This document shows positions 44,101 to 55,100 of a DNA stretch of 64,000 bases, piece by piece. The stretch's first letter is position 1. Every line of letters starts with the position of its first letter. The position numbers were made by a program, and so were the translations under genes. This DNA comes from Bugula neritina (lineage: Eukaryota; Bryozoa; Gymnolaemata; Cheilostomatida; Bugulidae): NCBI GenBank assembly GCA_964035545.1, contig OZ037766.1, forward strand, positions 5,123,722 to 5,187,721, in the 5' to 3' direction. The notes under the pieces are model-generated. The model saw nothing but the letters and a program-made list of their open reading frames with translations, had not been told where the DNA came from and made no database searches.

Positions 44101-45264
44101 CTCCTCCATCTTTGGTTACACAGCTTGGCCTCACTTAATACTTAACCTGCACAGTTTCATACAATTATACTTGTTTAAAATTTGTCTAGATGCAACTAAA
44201 TGCAATTGATATGAAGTAATGTTATTTCTACAACTTTTGCTCCAATTTTTATTGTTAAAATGGAAATTATTTGCAGTTTTTCATCATTAAAGAACCTGCA
44301 AGTTCTAGATCTTTCCCGAAACAAATTCGCCAACCACCAACTTCCTGTGGTCATCTGTGAACTTACCGAGTTGGTACATTTAGACTTGACTATGTGTGAT
44401 CTTGTTGATTTACCACAAAGGTGAGAGAATACGTGTTTTCAAATACTAGAAATAAGTTTATGACAGTCTAGTTTGAGATAAGTTCTTCTATCTGTAGTTA
44501 TTGTGCTTAAATCAGTATTGTGATGGCTCCTATAATTTCCAGACATGTTTAGCGGTTGGTGATAAATTCAGCTCATCGTGTTCAAGTTCCATGAGAAGTT
44601 TGCTTGAAATGAAAAATTATTATACATTATTTGCAACATACAGTAGCCGAATCCTAGCTTTTCAATAAAAGACAAATTAGCGAATAAATGGCTATGATTT
44701 GGAACTCGGGCCATTCTTCAGTTCCAACTACATTCTATTAGGTTTATGTGGTGTTGAGAATCCCAAGTAGGTCCCATAGTGTAATGTTTAACACGCTAGC
44801 TTGCGAGTTGGAGCTCTGCGTTTCGTTTCCCAGTGGGAGGGAGATATTTGAAACTTTAGTTTAGCATTGAATTATATAAGGAACGAAACAGATGTCAAGC
44901 TGATGAAATTTTTTAAACTAGAATATTGACCACATTTCAGTTTATTGAAATTTTCTAGTTTCTGGTGTATAATTTTAGTTTCAACCGGCTAACTAAACTG
45001 GAGTATCTCAACTTGAGCTTCAGCAACTTGAAAATTGTGCCCCCTCCAATATACAGCCTCACCAACCTGATATTTCTTTGTGTTTCTGCTAACTTGGAAC
45101 TGCTCACCTTTGACAAGGCCATACTGAACTTGGAAAAGTTAGAAGAACTACACTTTGTTTATTGCCATGAACTGAAGGAGCCTCCTAAGGATTTATGTGT
45201 TGAGGGCATTGCTGGAGTTAGGAGATATTTTATGGAAAAAGAAGCATCTCGTATCGTTGACTAG
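41175..45264 (+). CDS. Leucine-rich-repeat protein, paralogue 1
   Basis: Six exons: 41175-41229, 41306-41561, 43171-43323, 43650-43790, 44277-44420, 44979-45264, giving 344 residues in consistent phase. The N-terminal part (AWYRHSGENEIPEIS, SNYITHMHVGVTNVAPNL) is a family-specific region I do not recognise. It is followed by about eight leucine-rich repeats (SLKNLQVLDLSRNKF, LEYLNLSFSNLKIVPPPIYS) and an LRR cap, LCVEGIAGVRRYF. There is no signal peptide or membrane segment, so it is probably intracellular and protein-binding. It lies tail to tail with a paralogue of the same exon plan. Intron 2 contains a 1.27-kb foldback element. Confidence 0.88.
41602..42870. mobile_element. Foldback (long inverted repeat) transposon-like element
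   Basis: Begins CTAACCCCCTCATTCACAC and ends with the near reverse complement GTGTGAATAGGGGGTTAG. The two arms (about 41602-42180 and 42300-42870) match as imperfect reverse complements along their length, for example GAGCTGTGACCAATCATA at the left against TATGATTGGTCACAGCTC at the right. The roughly 110-base centre holds a further copy of the end sequence (CCCCCTGTTCACACATTGCC, from about 42191), perhaps from nesting. No transposase frame is present. No clear target-site duplication was found outside the CTAA/TTAG ends. It lies in intron 2 of LRR paralogue 1. Confidence 0.88.
44766..44835 (+). mobile_element. tRNA-like SINE head or tRNA pseudogene
   Basis: GGTCCCATAGTGTAATGTTT followed by AACACGCTAGCTTGCGAG and TGCGTTTCGTTTCCCAGTGG has the layout of a tRNA with D arm, anticodon arm and decayed T arm, and the ends GGTCCCA/TGGGAG can partly pair. 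It lies in intron 5 of LRR paralogue 1. Confidence 0.4.
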
Positions 45265-45870
45265 GCTGTTACTGGTATCTTATATTCAGCCTATTTAATA
45301 GTTTGTGAGATGAAATCGAAAGTATTATGCGAAGCTCAATTCTGTTAGCAATTGTAATATTATTTGTGGCATAATTTTTTAGGGTTCACACATTACGTTA
45401 AATTATTTATACAATCATATTTAATCATTTTTCTTTCACAAAAGAGGCAACCATTTTCTAAGACACACTCGATGTTTGTAAACCAGACTCTCTTTCTAAT
45501 AGTCTCATAGAGGCCACTTCGACCAGCTTGGCGCTGTGTTATCCACAACAATAATAATAGTAGCTTTTAGTGGGCATCTGTCATCTCACTTTCCTGATAT
45601 TTGTACGCCCCAAATTTGCTTGCATTTCAAACATTAATTATTTGGATACTGCTAATGACTCTCAACAACTTGAATACAATACTTTCGTAACAACAAAAAT
45701 TTAAACCAAGTTGAATTTGAAATCAAGACTGTTTTTAAAAGCGTTATATATTATATTGTGAAATATTTTCAATAGAAAACATTATTGCAGCATGACATAG
45801 TTTTGATTATGGTACAATTCATAAAAAATAAATGATCTAAAAAAAATAAAATAAACGTTGAATGTTGAGC
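45265..45870. other. Convergent spacer between the two LRR paralogues
   Basis: 606 bases between facing stop codons. The DNA is AT-rich with AATAAA words near 45830-45855. No coding sequence is seen. Confidence 0.5.
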
Positions 45871-48800
45871 TTATTCAATATAGTCAGCTTCCTCTCTATC
45901 GATAAAATATCTTCGAATTCCTGCGATACCCTCTGGATACAAGTCTGAAGGAGGACATGTTAGAGCTGGACAATTGTCAAAGTACAGATCTTTCAAGTGA
46001 TGCAGGTTTAGTATGGCCTTGTCAAGGGTGTGAAGTTCAAAGTTCACTTGGATAGAGAGAAATCTTAGGTTAGTGAGACGGTAGACTGGAGGTGGTAAGA
46101 TCTTTAGGTTGTTATGACTGAGATTCAAAGATTCCATTTTCGTCAGTCGACTGAAACTAAAATTAAAGAAGACTTCAGCTCTGTTATCTGTTTTAATAAT
46201 TAAACTTTTAATTCTAAAATTTCACATTTAATCATTAAATTGATCAATAAAGATTTAGATAGGAAAAATCTATCAGCCGTGTTACTCTTTTTGAAAAATG
46301 CTTTGGGAATTATTTTAAATTAGTTGCGCAGTTTAACACATAAAAACTGTGATAACATGATCACTCAAAAGTAGTAATATTGTTAAAAATTTCTTCAGTT
46401 CATGAGATGACCGCTTACTGAAATAACATCTCCTCATCTCATCTAATTAATCTCACTCGGAGCGCTTTGGCTCCTTTATCGAGATGCAGTGGTGTATGAA
46501 CAATTGTTTAGATTATCAGTAGTAAGGAAGAAAACCATTTTGTCTACGAGATAAGAATATAGTTAATTATGCTTTGATTCAAAGCTCAATAGCTAGCTAC
46601 TGCCAGGAGAAAAAAAGAAAAAAAAGTAAATATACACAGCACAGCTTCAGATGTTATGAAGCAGAGTCGGTGTTAAGTGCTTATAATCAGTTAGGCAAAG
46701 CAGCTAGAATCATTAGAAAAGTTTATGGATGCGATGTTTATATGAATGTTTGGCAGTTTTGGTATTGATATTGCCCTTAATAGCACCATGTCTGGTATTG
46801 TGAGACTCTGCAAAATGAAGGGAGAACCGGTCTTGGTCTATAGCGGCACTACCAGAAAGCATACGAAAGTACATTTTTTGGTCTGCATTGTCACGTCTTT
46901 GTGCAAGGCTATCCCAATTTGAATTTGTCATGAGCTCAGTTATATGATCTCGTTTTCTCTTACAGAATGTCCACCTGAAGGCTTTTCTATTTATACCTTC
47001 TATGATGTTGATGTTTTTCAATTTAAATGGAGACCAGGTGTGGGTCGCAAATTCTAGTATAGGGCGACAGACTGTTTTATAAGCTATGGCTCTGGTTTTA
47101 CTTTTAGCCTTTTTTAGACAGCGCATCAGCATGTGTAATGATTTATTAGCTTTTGAGCAAATGTTTATTATATGTTGATCGAATGACAGTTTATTATCAA
47201 TCGTGACACCAAGGTATAATACTTTGTCAACACATTGTAAGGGGTCATTATTCATGCTGTATTGAGACACTAGAGGATTTACAGTGGAGCGTTGAATTGT
47301 CATATGCTCACATTTATTTATATTGAACTTCATCTGAGAACTGTCTGCCCAAGTTATAAGATGGTCTAAGTCATTCTGAAATAAATTAGAATCAGCAGGT
47401 GTTGTGATTGGTTTGTACAACAAGGAATCATCTGCATATAGTTTAAGCTTGCTGTTGGCTACCGCAGAGTGCATGTCATTTATGTACACATTAAATAACA
47501 ATGGTCCTAATACACTGCCTTGGGGCACTCCTGAGGTCACATGTCTAGTGGCCGATAACAACTCACAAATCTCAAACTGTTATAATAACTATAAAATAAT
47601 GTACTCAATATACAATAAAATCATTAAAGTGATAAACGCAATGTCTTACCTTTGTGGTAGATCAATAAGATCACACTTCATCAAGTCTAAATCCACCAAC
47701 TCAGTAAGTTCACAAACGACCACAGGAAGTTGATGGTTGGCGAACTTATTCCATGAAATATCTAGAATTTGCAAGTTCTTCAATGATGAAAAACTATTAA
47801 AAATATAATATAAAGCTAACTAAAAAGTAATCTTGAAAATATATCTGATACACTACAAGCACCGTAAAATTGATCAAATAATGAAATAATTTTACATACA
47901 AATTATTTGTCAGGTGAAATTATTCACACTTATAAAGGGAATATTAATAGCAGTCTTACCTCCATGGCAGATGAGTGATGTTGAACATGGGAAGGTGTAG
48001 GTCAGTGAGCTTCGTCAAAGAGGAGACAACTTCTGGGTATCCTACAGTCAGCTCATCTCCACGAATATACAGGACTTTGAGATGTTTTAAAGATGACCAG
48101 CTGATAAAAAGAAATTAATAATTAAAAAGTGTTGACATATTTTAGCAGATTATAATAGCATATAGTATGTCATTGAACGATTGTGTTATATATTTAATAG
48201 AAAATATAGAGCAATGTTTAGACTATATGGAGCTATTTTTAGACTATATTGTAGACTATATGGTGCTATTTTAGGCTATATAGAGCTACTCTATGTGTTA
48301 TATAGAACCACCTTGCATACCCTTTAAAACAACTGTTTTCATAGACCGTGTAGAACTATTGTGTATATTTTATAGTCCAATTATTTTCTATATTATACAA
48401 AACTATCTAACATAGTAAACTGTCCATAGTCTACCATCACTACTCTATTATTAATCAAATCATTCTATCCAATTACTTCATTAATCCAATGAAACTGCTG
48501 AAGCACTTAGAATGTAAAAAACGGTGCAATAGTCTTCACAAGTGAGTGTAACCCATAAAACTAAATATTATACTGTAATAATATTAAAATATAAAACTGA
48601 AATTTATCCATCCCAACAGCTTTTCAAAAGGAACCGACTAATTTGAGTGACTTACCTTTCAGGAAGTTGAGGAACATGACAAGATCGAAGAATAATCTCT
48701 CTAAGAGAGGTCAATTTAGGTATGACTTCTGGAAAACCATTCATTCGGAATTCTGCATTGTATATCTCTAGCTTATACAGATCTTTGCAGTACTCCAAAC

Positions 48801-50033
48801 TATTCACCACAGAATAAAATATACAAGATATGATAGAGTGATAGACCCACCAGCAGTTGCAAGAGATGTTGTTAGTAACCAAACAACTTGAAAATAGTTT
48901 CTACGATCATAATTAGGTGATTCTGATTCATAACTGAGCAAGCTACGCTCAGAAGCCAATGAAATGTTACAAGGAAAACCTTAAAAAAACACATTTCCTT
49001 CTTAACAAACAACAAAATTATCTATACATGTATATCAGCTTTAATCTTATTTTAAAAGTTTTCTTATTTCTAAGATACATAACAGAGCAATGACAAGGTA
49101 TAAATTTAGTAAGGAAATTTTGCAGCCCAATATATTAAGATAACTCCAAAACCATTTTAAAATAGTTTTTGCAAAGCAATACTTTAAAAACTTACCAATC
49201 TAATTTACGTTCAGCAACTTCCAAGCAATAGACTCTAAGATGAGTGAGTCGTGGGGCAATGACATCTAGAGGGGGCACCACATTCGTCACATTAACATAC
49301 ATGTGTGTGATATAATTAGACCGGATGTTGCGAAGGATAGCTCTGTAGTCTCTAACAGTCTTCATATTGTATCCAGTTTCCAGGATTGTGTTTCTAGAGG
49401 GTATCTCTGGGATTTCATCTTGACCAGAATGTCTATACCAAACCTGAAACTCTACAGAACACATGCCACTGCAGAAATAATTTGCAAAATTTGTTGAAAC
49501 TTGAATGCATCAATTTTTCCTTCTTTGCATAATCATTATTAAAAAATATTCCAGTGCAGTGCATTAACTATTCAGTTTATTGTTCTTTAAATAACCTAGT
49601 ATTGACAACATTTTTTACATGACATAACATTGAGTAACAATTGTTTATTAGCCTTATAACGTATTTATAAAATATCTGCATACGATTATAACAGCATATT
49701 CTACAAGTTGTGATGACAAAAATAATAATTATAATATTATTTAAGCTTCAACAATATTTTTAATTTAATATAAGAAACGGTTGAAAATTTTCAACACATA
49801 AAATTAAGTATAAATGATTCTAATATTTGGCTAAGGAAACTTGTCAGACTCACTTTTCATTTACTGTTTATAAATCTGTAGGCAGCAGCCAACATGTTTG
49901 TCTATTTGTTATTTGAACGAGGACAATATAATCACAGTTTACAAGTATAATAGAATTAAAGAAATTAGAAACCTGCAAGATTTTGCTTTTTGATGGTAAA
50001 ATTTTTACCTGGTTGCCTTTCAACTTCAGACAT
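45871..50033 (-). CDS. Leucine-rich-repeat protein, paralogue 2
   Basis: Six exons (minus): 50009-50033, 49196-49451, 48656-48799, 47960-48100, 47650-47793, 45871-46156, giving 331 residues. Exons 2, 4, 5 and 6 are 256, 141, 144 and 286 bases, identical in length to paralogue 1. Exon 3 is nine bases shorter and exon 1 is shorter. Shared marks: WYRHSGQDEIPEI, SNYITHMYVNVTNV, WNKFANHQLPVVVCELTELV and EGIAGIRRYFIDREEADYIE. The exon 2 acceptor at 49451 was preferred to one eight bases further in, because only it keeps phase with exon 1. The protein is probably an intracellular LRR protein of unknown partner. Intron 5 holds a LINE fragment in the same orientation. Confidence 0.87.
46713..47579 (-). 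mobile_element. 5'-truncated non-LTR retrotransposon, reverse transcriptase C-terminal part
   Basis: One uninterrupted frame of about 288 codons, read on the minus strand. It starts just before the palm motif SGVPQGSVLGPLLFNVYIND and includes the catalytic LYADDS box, the thumb region (YLGVTIDNKLSFDQHI, NKSLHMLMRCLKKAK) and the C-terminal tail found in the Jockey/CR1 group. The endonuclease and the N-terminal half of the reverse transcriptase are absent, as in ordinary 5' truncation. It lies in intron 5 of LRR paralogue 2. The open frame suggests a fairly young insertion. Confidence 0.9.
48200..48345. repeat. Degenerate GACTATATGGAGCTATTTT repeats
   Basis: Four to six irregular copies of a 20-odd-base AT-rich word in intron 3 of LRR paralogue 2. 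Confidence 0.55.
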
Positions 50034-52127
50034 ATCCAAATCCAAATAGCTCCTTCGATAGGCTCATCAAAGAAACATAGGTATCACTACCTAGGTAATA
50101 TTATTAATAAACTGGATGATAATTCAAAGTAAATGAATAAATAATTTTTGCAGTTTTATACTCTGATTATTTAGCATCATCATTATGATAAAATTTATAA
50201 TATTTGTTATAATTTTCAAGCATAGGTAGAGTAAAAGTACCAATATGTATTGAATTTGAATTATAATATATTACCAATTGACAGATAGAGTATACGCATA
50301 GAGTAAGATAATAATGAAAATTGAAATAGTTGCCATAAAATAAAACTCCTCAACAGAAAAATAAAATGGACAATTAAAAGCCACGCTAACAGTGATGTCT
50401 AATACTAATAGAGTTAGTATTGCTATTACTAACAGTACTACTAATAGTGTCACGGGTAATAGTAATACTAATAGTGACTAATACTAAAACTTATGTCTTA
50501 TACTATAACTATTACTATTAGTAATACTAATAGTAATAGTAATAGTAATACTATTAGTATTAGTAATACTTTACTATTACTATTTACTCTAATACAGGAA
50601 TACTAATACTAATAGACTTAGTATTAGATTACCTGATTCTATTTATAGACTATGTCTATAGTAATACTAATAGAGTAATACTAATAGTAATAGTAACAGT
50701 TATACTTACTAACATTTATAATAATAGTTATAGAAATAGTTATAGAAATTCAAATTGAAATTATTAATTAAGTTCAACAAAATTAGAACACCAACTCTAA
50801 GTATTGTTTTTGAAAAACAACTTATACGATTTAAAATTGTTGGTAAAACTAAATGAGATTTTGTAGTCATGTGTGATACGAGTTGCTAGGCTAGTAATAC
50901 ATACGATTAAATTGCCAATTGGTGGTTACTAGCTTCTACTTTTAGTTTCAGTTCCAGCGACCTGCTAGAGCGTTCAATATAGCGGAAACTATGGTATAGC
51001 TGCTAATCTACTTGAAAAATTTCGCAGATAAATTTGTAAAACTATTGGTAAATACCGACTACACCCTCAATGAAAAAATTCTGGTTTTGACATTAAGACG
51101 TCCTTTTAATAGGCGTTACATTTATTTTAAATGTGAATCTGAATGTATGCTGAAGTCATGTAATTGCAGTGCAACTGTGCAAGTGTTGCTTTACGGTTAT
51201 ACTTCTAGATAAAAGTAAATGTATTAATATTTAGCTGGGTAAAGGAATCTTCGATTTATTTGTATATCTAATTATGAGAAAGCAACAATTGCAATGACAC
51301 TGACAGCGAGCGAGTTTCACTTGTAATTCAAATTCAATTTGAAATTCAAATTGAAATTGCATGAAATAAATAAATGATTAATTTTAAATTGTTTAAAATT
51401 AATAATTGAAATATTTAATGTTGAACTTAATTTATTATCATTATGCTTATCATAATTATAAAATTATTGTTAAACGTGATTGTAATTATGATCACCATTA
51501 TGATTTTTATCATTATCATAATGGTGATGATATTCATATTGATTATCGTATTCTGATTCAATTTTATAGTGATACCGATATTCAATTTCATATTGATTTA
51601 ATTTAATGATAATTGATTTTGAATTTGATATTTTAATTTTTACTTTAATTCTTATTCACAGCTGAGAAACTAAAAGAAAGTTTAACAAACAAATTCAACT
51701 CTCACATCAAGCTGTAACTGTTATTTGTGTTAAACTTAAGGTAGTAGTTAAAATAGTGAATTTGACTTTCATTTTCATTTTAATTTGCTTTATTTTGAAC
51801 ACACATCTAATTTTATCAACGATGCATTTAAAAATAAAACATGTGCTAGTTGTAGTAGTAGTTATTTATAATGTCCGTACAAAAGATTGTATATGTTACT
51901 GGTTATTTACATACGCATAATTATAATAATACTCATACTAGGCCCCTATACTCTATAGTAATATAAGTATAACTAATGTGAATGTCATGTATATTGGAAT
52001 TAATATTGAAACATTTGTTACTCGCTCTAAATTTGATTTAAATTGTATAGTAGTATTGAATTTGTAGTAATATTACATGATTTCTTCTTCATTGTTTAAT
52101 GCCATTAATGACTTTTCTCTAATTCAG
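50034..52127. other. Divergent spacer, LRR paralogue 2 and CCDC14-like gene
   Basis: No supported exon. It contains TAATACTAATAGT-type low-complexity DNA at about 50400-50720 and an ATTATGATTATCATTATCA-type stretch at about 51430-51610. Confidence 0.55.
50400..50720. repeat. TAATACTAATAGT-type low-complexity DNA, spacer 3
   Basis: A dense run of TAATACTAATAGAGTTAG, TATTACTATTAGTAATACTA and similar words. It is the third instance of the vocabulary, again between divergent genes. Confidence 0.8.
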
Positions 52128-55100
52128 AAAAATTTGGGAGCAAAGTATCAATGATATGGCATTTCCATATGCTAATAGGTAAGTAGATTTATACTGTTGA
52201 CCTGCTTGTTTTTATGTTGATAATTGTTATCGTATTATAATTAGCGATTTTTTTAGATTCCCTGTAGATAAGTTGTATCCAATAGTTGTAGTCACTTTGT
52301 TTTTTATTTCTATGTTGACCTAACATATGTAGTAACTATTTAATAATTGCATGCTTCTTCAAGTTTTTTTGCCTAAAAATGTATGAATTTTTTATCCTAA
52401 TTGTATATTTCATCAGTGGTTGATAACATATTTTTTGTTGTGGCAAAAAATTATTCATGAAGGGTAATTTTAAGTAATAGTTTATTGAGTTGTTAAGTAG
52501 GACCCACTTCCTTAAATACATCTTCACGTTATTATAAAATATTGCTTTATGTTATGTTAATACATTATTACTCTATTTTATGTTAAGCTATTATTACCCT
52601 ATTTTATGTTAATATAATATTACTTTATACTATGTTAATATTTTATTATTTTATATTGTGGGAATGCAGTATTATGTTAATATATTACTACTTTATATTT
52701 TATTTATGTATTACTACATTATACCAGGTTAATATATTATTAGTTTATACGATGTTAATAGATTCTTACCTTATACTATGTTAGCTCATTGTTACTTTAC
52801 ATTATGTTAATATATTCTTACTTCATCCTAAGCACTGGCATCTATTACAGGGATTACTCTCTTTATTCTTCTACAACCGACGAAGCTTCAGTCGGACGCG
52901 CTCACCATGACTTAGATAAATGTGCTCAAATTTTGAATGAGGTTTTGGACAATGGTGCTGGAATTTTAGGTGAGTGAATTGCTGCATAACAAGAACTGTT
53001 GTTAAAATGTTAATTAACCCAAGAATTTACTACGCCATGCAATTTTATATAAATTGTACAATTTGTTAGAAAATACCCATTTGCACATTGTATTATCATA
53101 TATATTTATATTTTATGCTTTTAGGTAACACATAAACATACTTAATCGTTTTAGTATAGTTATCATGCTAGCTGAAGAATCTAAGAGTTTGTATTTATGG
53201 TGATATTAGGTGGATTATATCAATACAGTGATTCTATCTCTCCCAACTCCTGTTACAGTTGTGTTTCTTATTTTACTCAGTCAAGTTTATTCCCTCTTTA
53301 TTAAAGTATCTTTTACTACTAATACTTTCTTTTAGTAACATTCATGAGTTACAAGTAATTTCAATCATTTGCTGGGTCTTCCTCAAGCCACTACAGTTAC
53401 TGCCACTGTTAGATGATTTATGTTACAAAGAAGTCTGATTTCGTCGGAAGTTATGTAAACATGGAACAATCTTGGTCGTTTTAGCTAGGGGTGTATAACA
53501 TTATATTTCAGAAGGGGTAATGAAAAGAAAGAGTGAGTCCCCTAATAAAGAAGTACCCCACATACTACATCACAAGAAACTGCGTCAAACAAACAGATTA
53601 CTGCCAACTGACCACGATGGTGGCAACATTGCATCATCAACACCTCAGCAGAAAACCTTGACACGGTATATTTCTAATTTACAAGACTCTTTTCTACTTG
53701 AATGCTTTTACTATTCCTGCATTGTGCTTTTTCTGTTTGAAATGTACAGCGTATGTAGATTATCACCAAGTTTTGTTTACTAATATGAGCATATATCTTG
53801 TGGAACCTGCAGATATTATGTTATGAAGTTTGCATTATGTTGCAACTTACTTTATATAATTCATCTGCTGATTAGAAAGATGCATTAGATAGCTTTGTTT
53901 CTTTGTTGTTAGGACTAGAAGGAGACGGTCTGCATCCACCAACAGTGTATCTACCAGTAGCCTTAGGTCTAGCAAACAGAAAAGGTGTCGAAGTTTATCT
54001 GAACAGAGAAGTACATCAGCATGTAGTAGAAATAGGTTAGAGTTTAGCTCGTGTTACTAAAATCATTGCTTGTGTCAATGGATTTTATCATAAGTTGTTA
54101 AGGAATTTTATGGATTAGAGTATATAATATAAGGTAGGATAGAACTTTTTCTGTGTAAATAATGGAATAATTTATATTTTTGCCATTATCTCCAATTGCA
54201 TAGCTTGTGCTCCTCAATTTAATGCAATGCAATAAATATTTTTCTAATGTCCCCTTTTACTAGATTTATAATTAAGAGTTGTGCCTCCTTAGCAGTTGAA
54301 ACAAAAATATAAATTAAACATCAGTGACATTGGACAAAGGTTTATTACACTGTGGGCCATTTCAATAATGTTTCTCAACTATATATAGTTTCTCTGCTTT
54401 AGAAACAAAAGAACAAACTTTATACATGGGTTTGCACTTGTAGCAGGATAATTCTGCAGTTTAATTTAGAGTTGCTATACCTTGTGTTTATTCCCCTATT
54501 GCCGCACACTTATGTCACCTGCAGTTTACACTCCCAGTTTGTTTAGTTTCTATTTTATACTAAATATTCTTTATAATAGTTTTGGTTTCTTGTGTGGAAT
54601 CAGGTTTAGAGAAAATAGAAGTTTGTCTGCTCAAGGGAGTCGTCTGTCCTCTAAAACTGGAATACTGCATTCTGTCAACATAGCTTTGGCCAATCAATCA
54701 GCAGCACCATCTGAGGCCGACACTTTAACCGGAGTTCATCTGGACAACTCCTCGCAGTTTGGCATCCCTCCAGTTTTTAATACCGCAGGTAGATATAGGA
54801 TTGGAAAAGCAATATAAAGCAACTTTTTTTTACTCTTTTTCTGCTCCTCCCCTGTATTTTATAAATTTTATACATTTATCATATTGCCAAGTAATTTTGT
54901 TTAGATGCATGCTTTTTAATGGCTAAAAATCTTTCAAGTTATTCTAATTATCTCACTATATGGTTGCCATGGTTTACAGTTATAATTTAAATCATTAAAT
55001 TCAGAGCGGAGAATTCAGAGCAAACACAGTAGGGCTAGAAGTAGACAGACTAACCTGCTGCTGAGGAGAAACAACGTGGGCTGGTTGAAGCCTCACGTCA

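Noticed and set aside
44903-44910. CTGATGA word as a second hammerhead core
   Set aside because: There is no GAAA at a suitable distance and no pairing arms. Other CTGATGA words (for example near 30553 and 60974) fail the same test.
49443-49443. Exon 2 acceptor of LRR paralogue 2 at this position
   Set aside because: It breaks phase with exon 1 and gives an exon eight bases shorter than in the paralogue. The acceptor at 49451 restores both.
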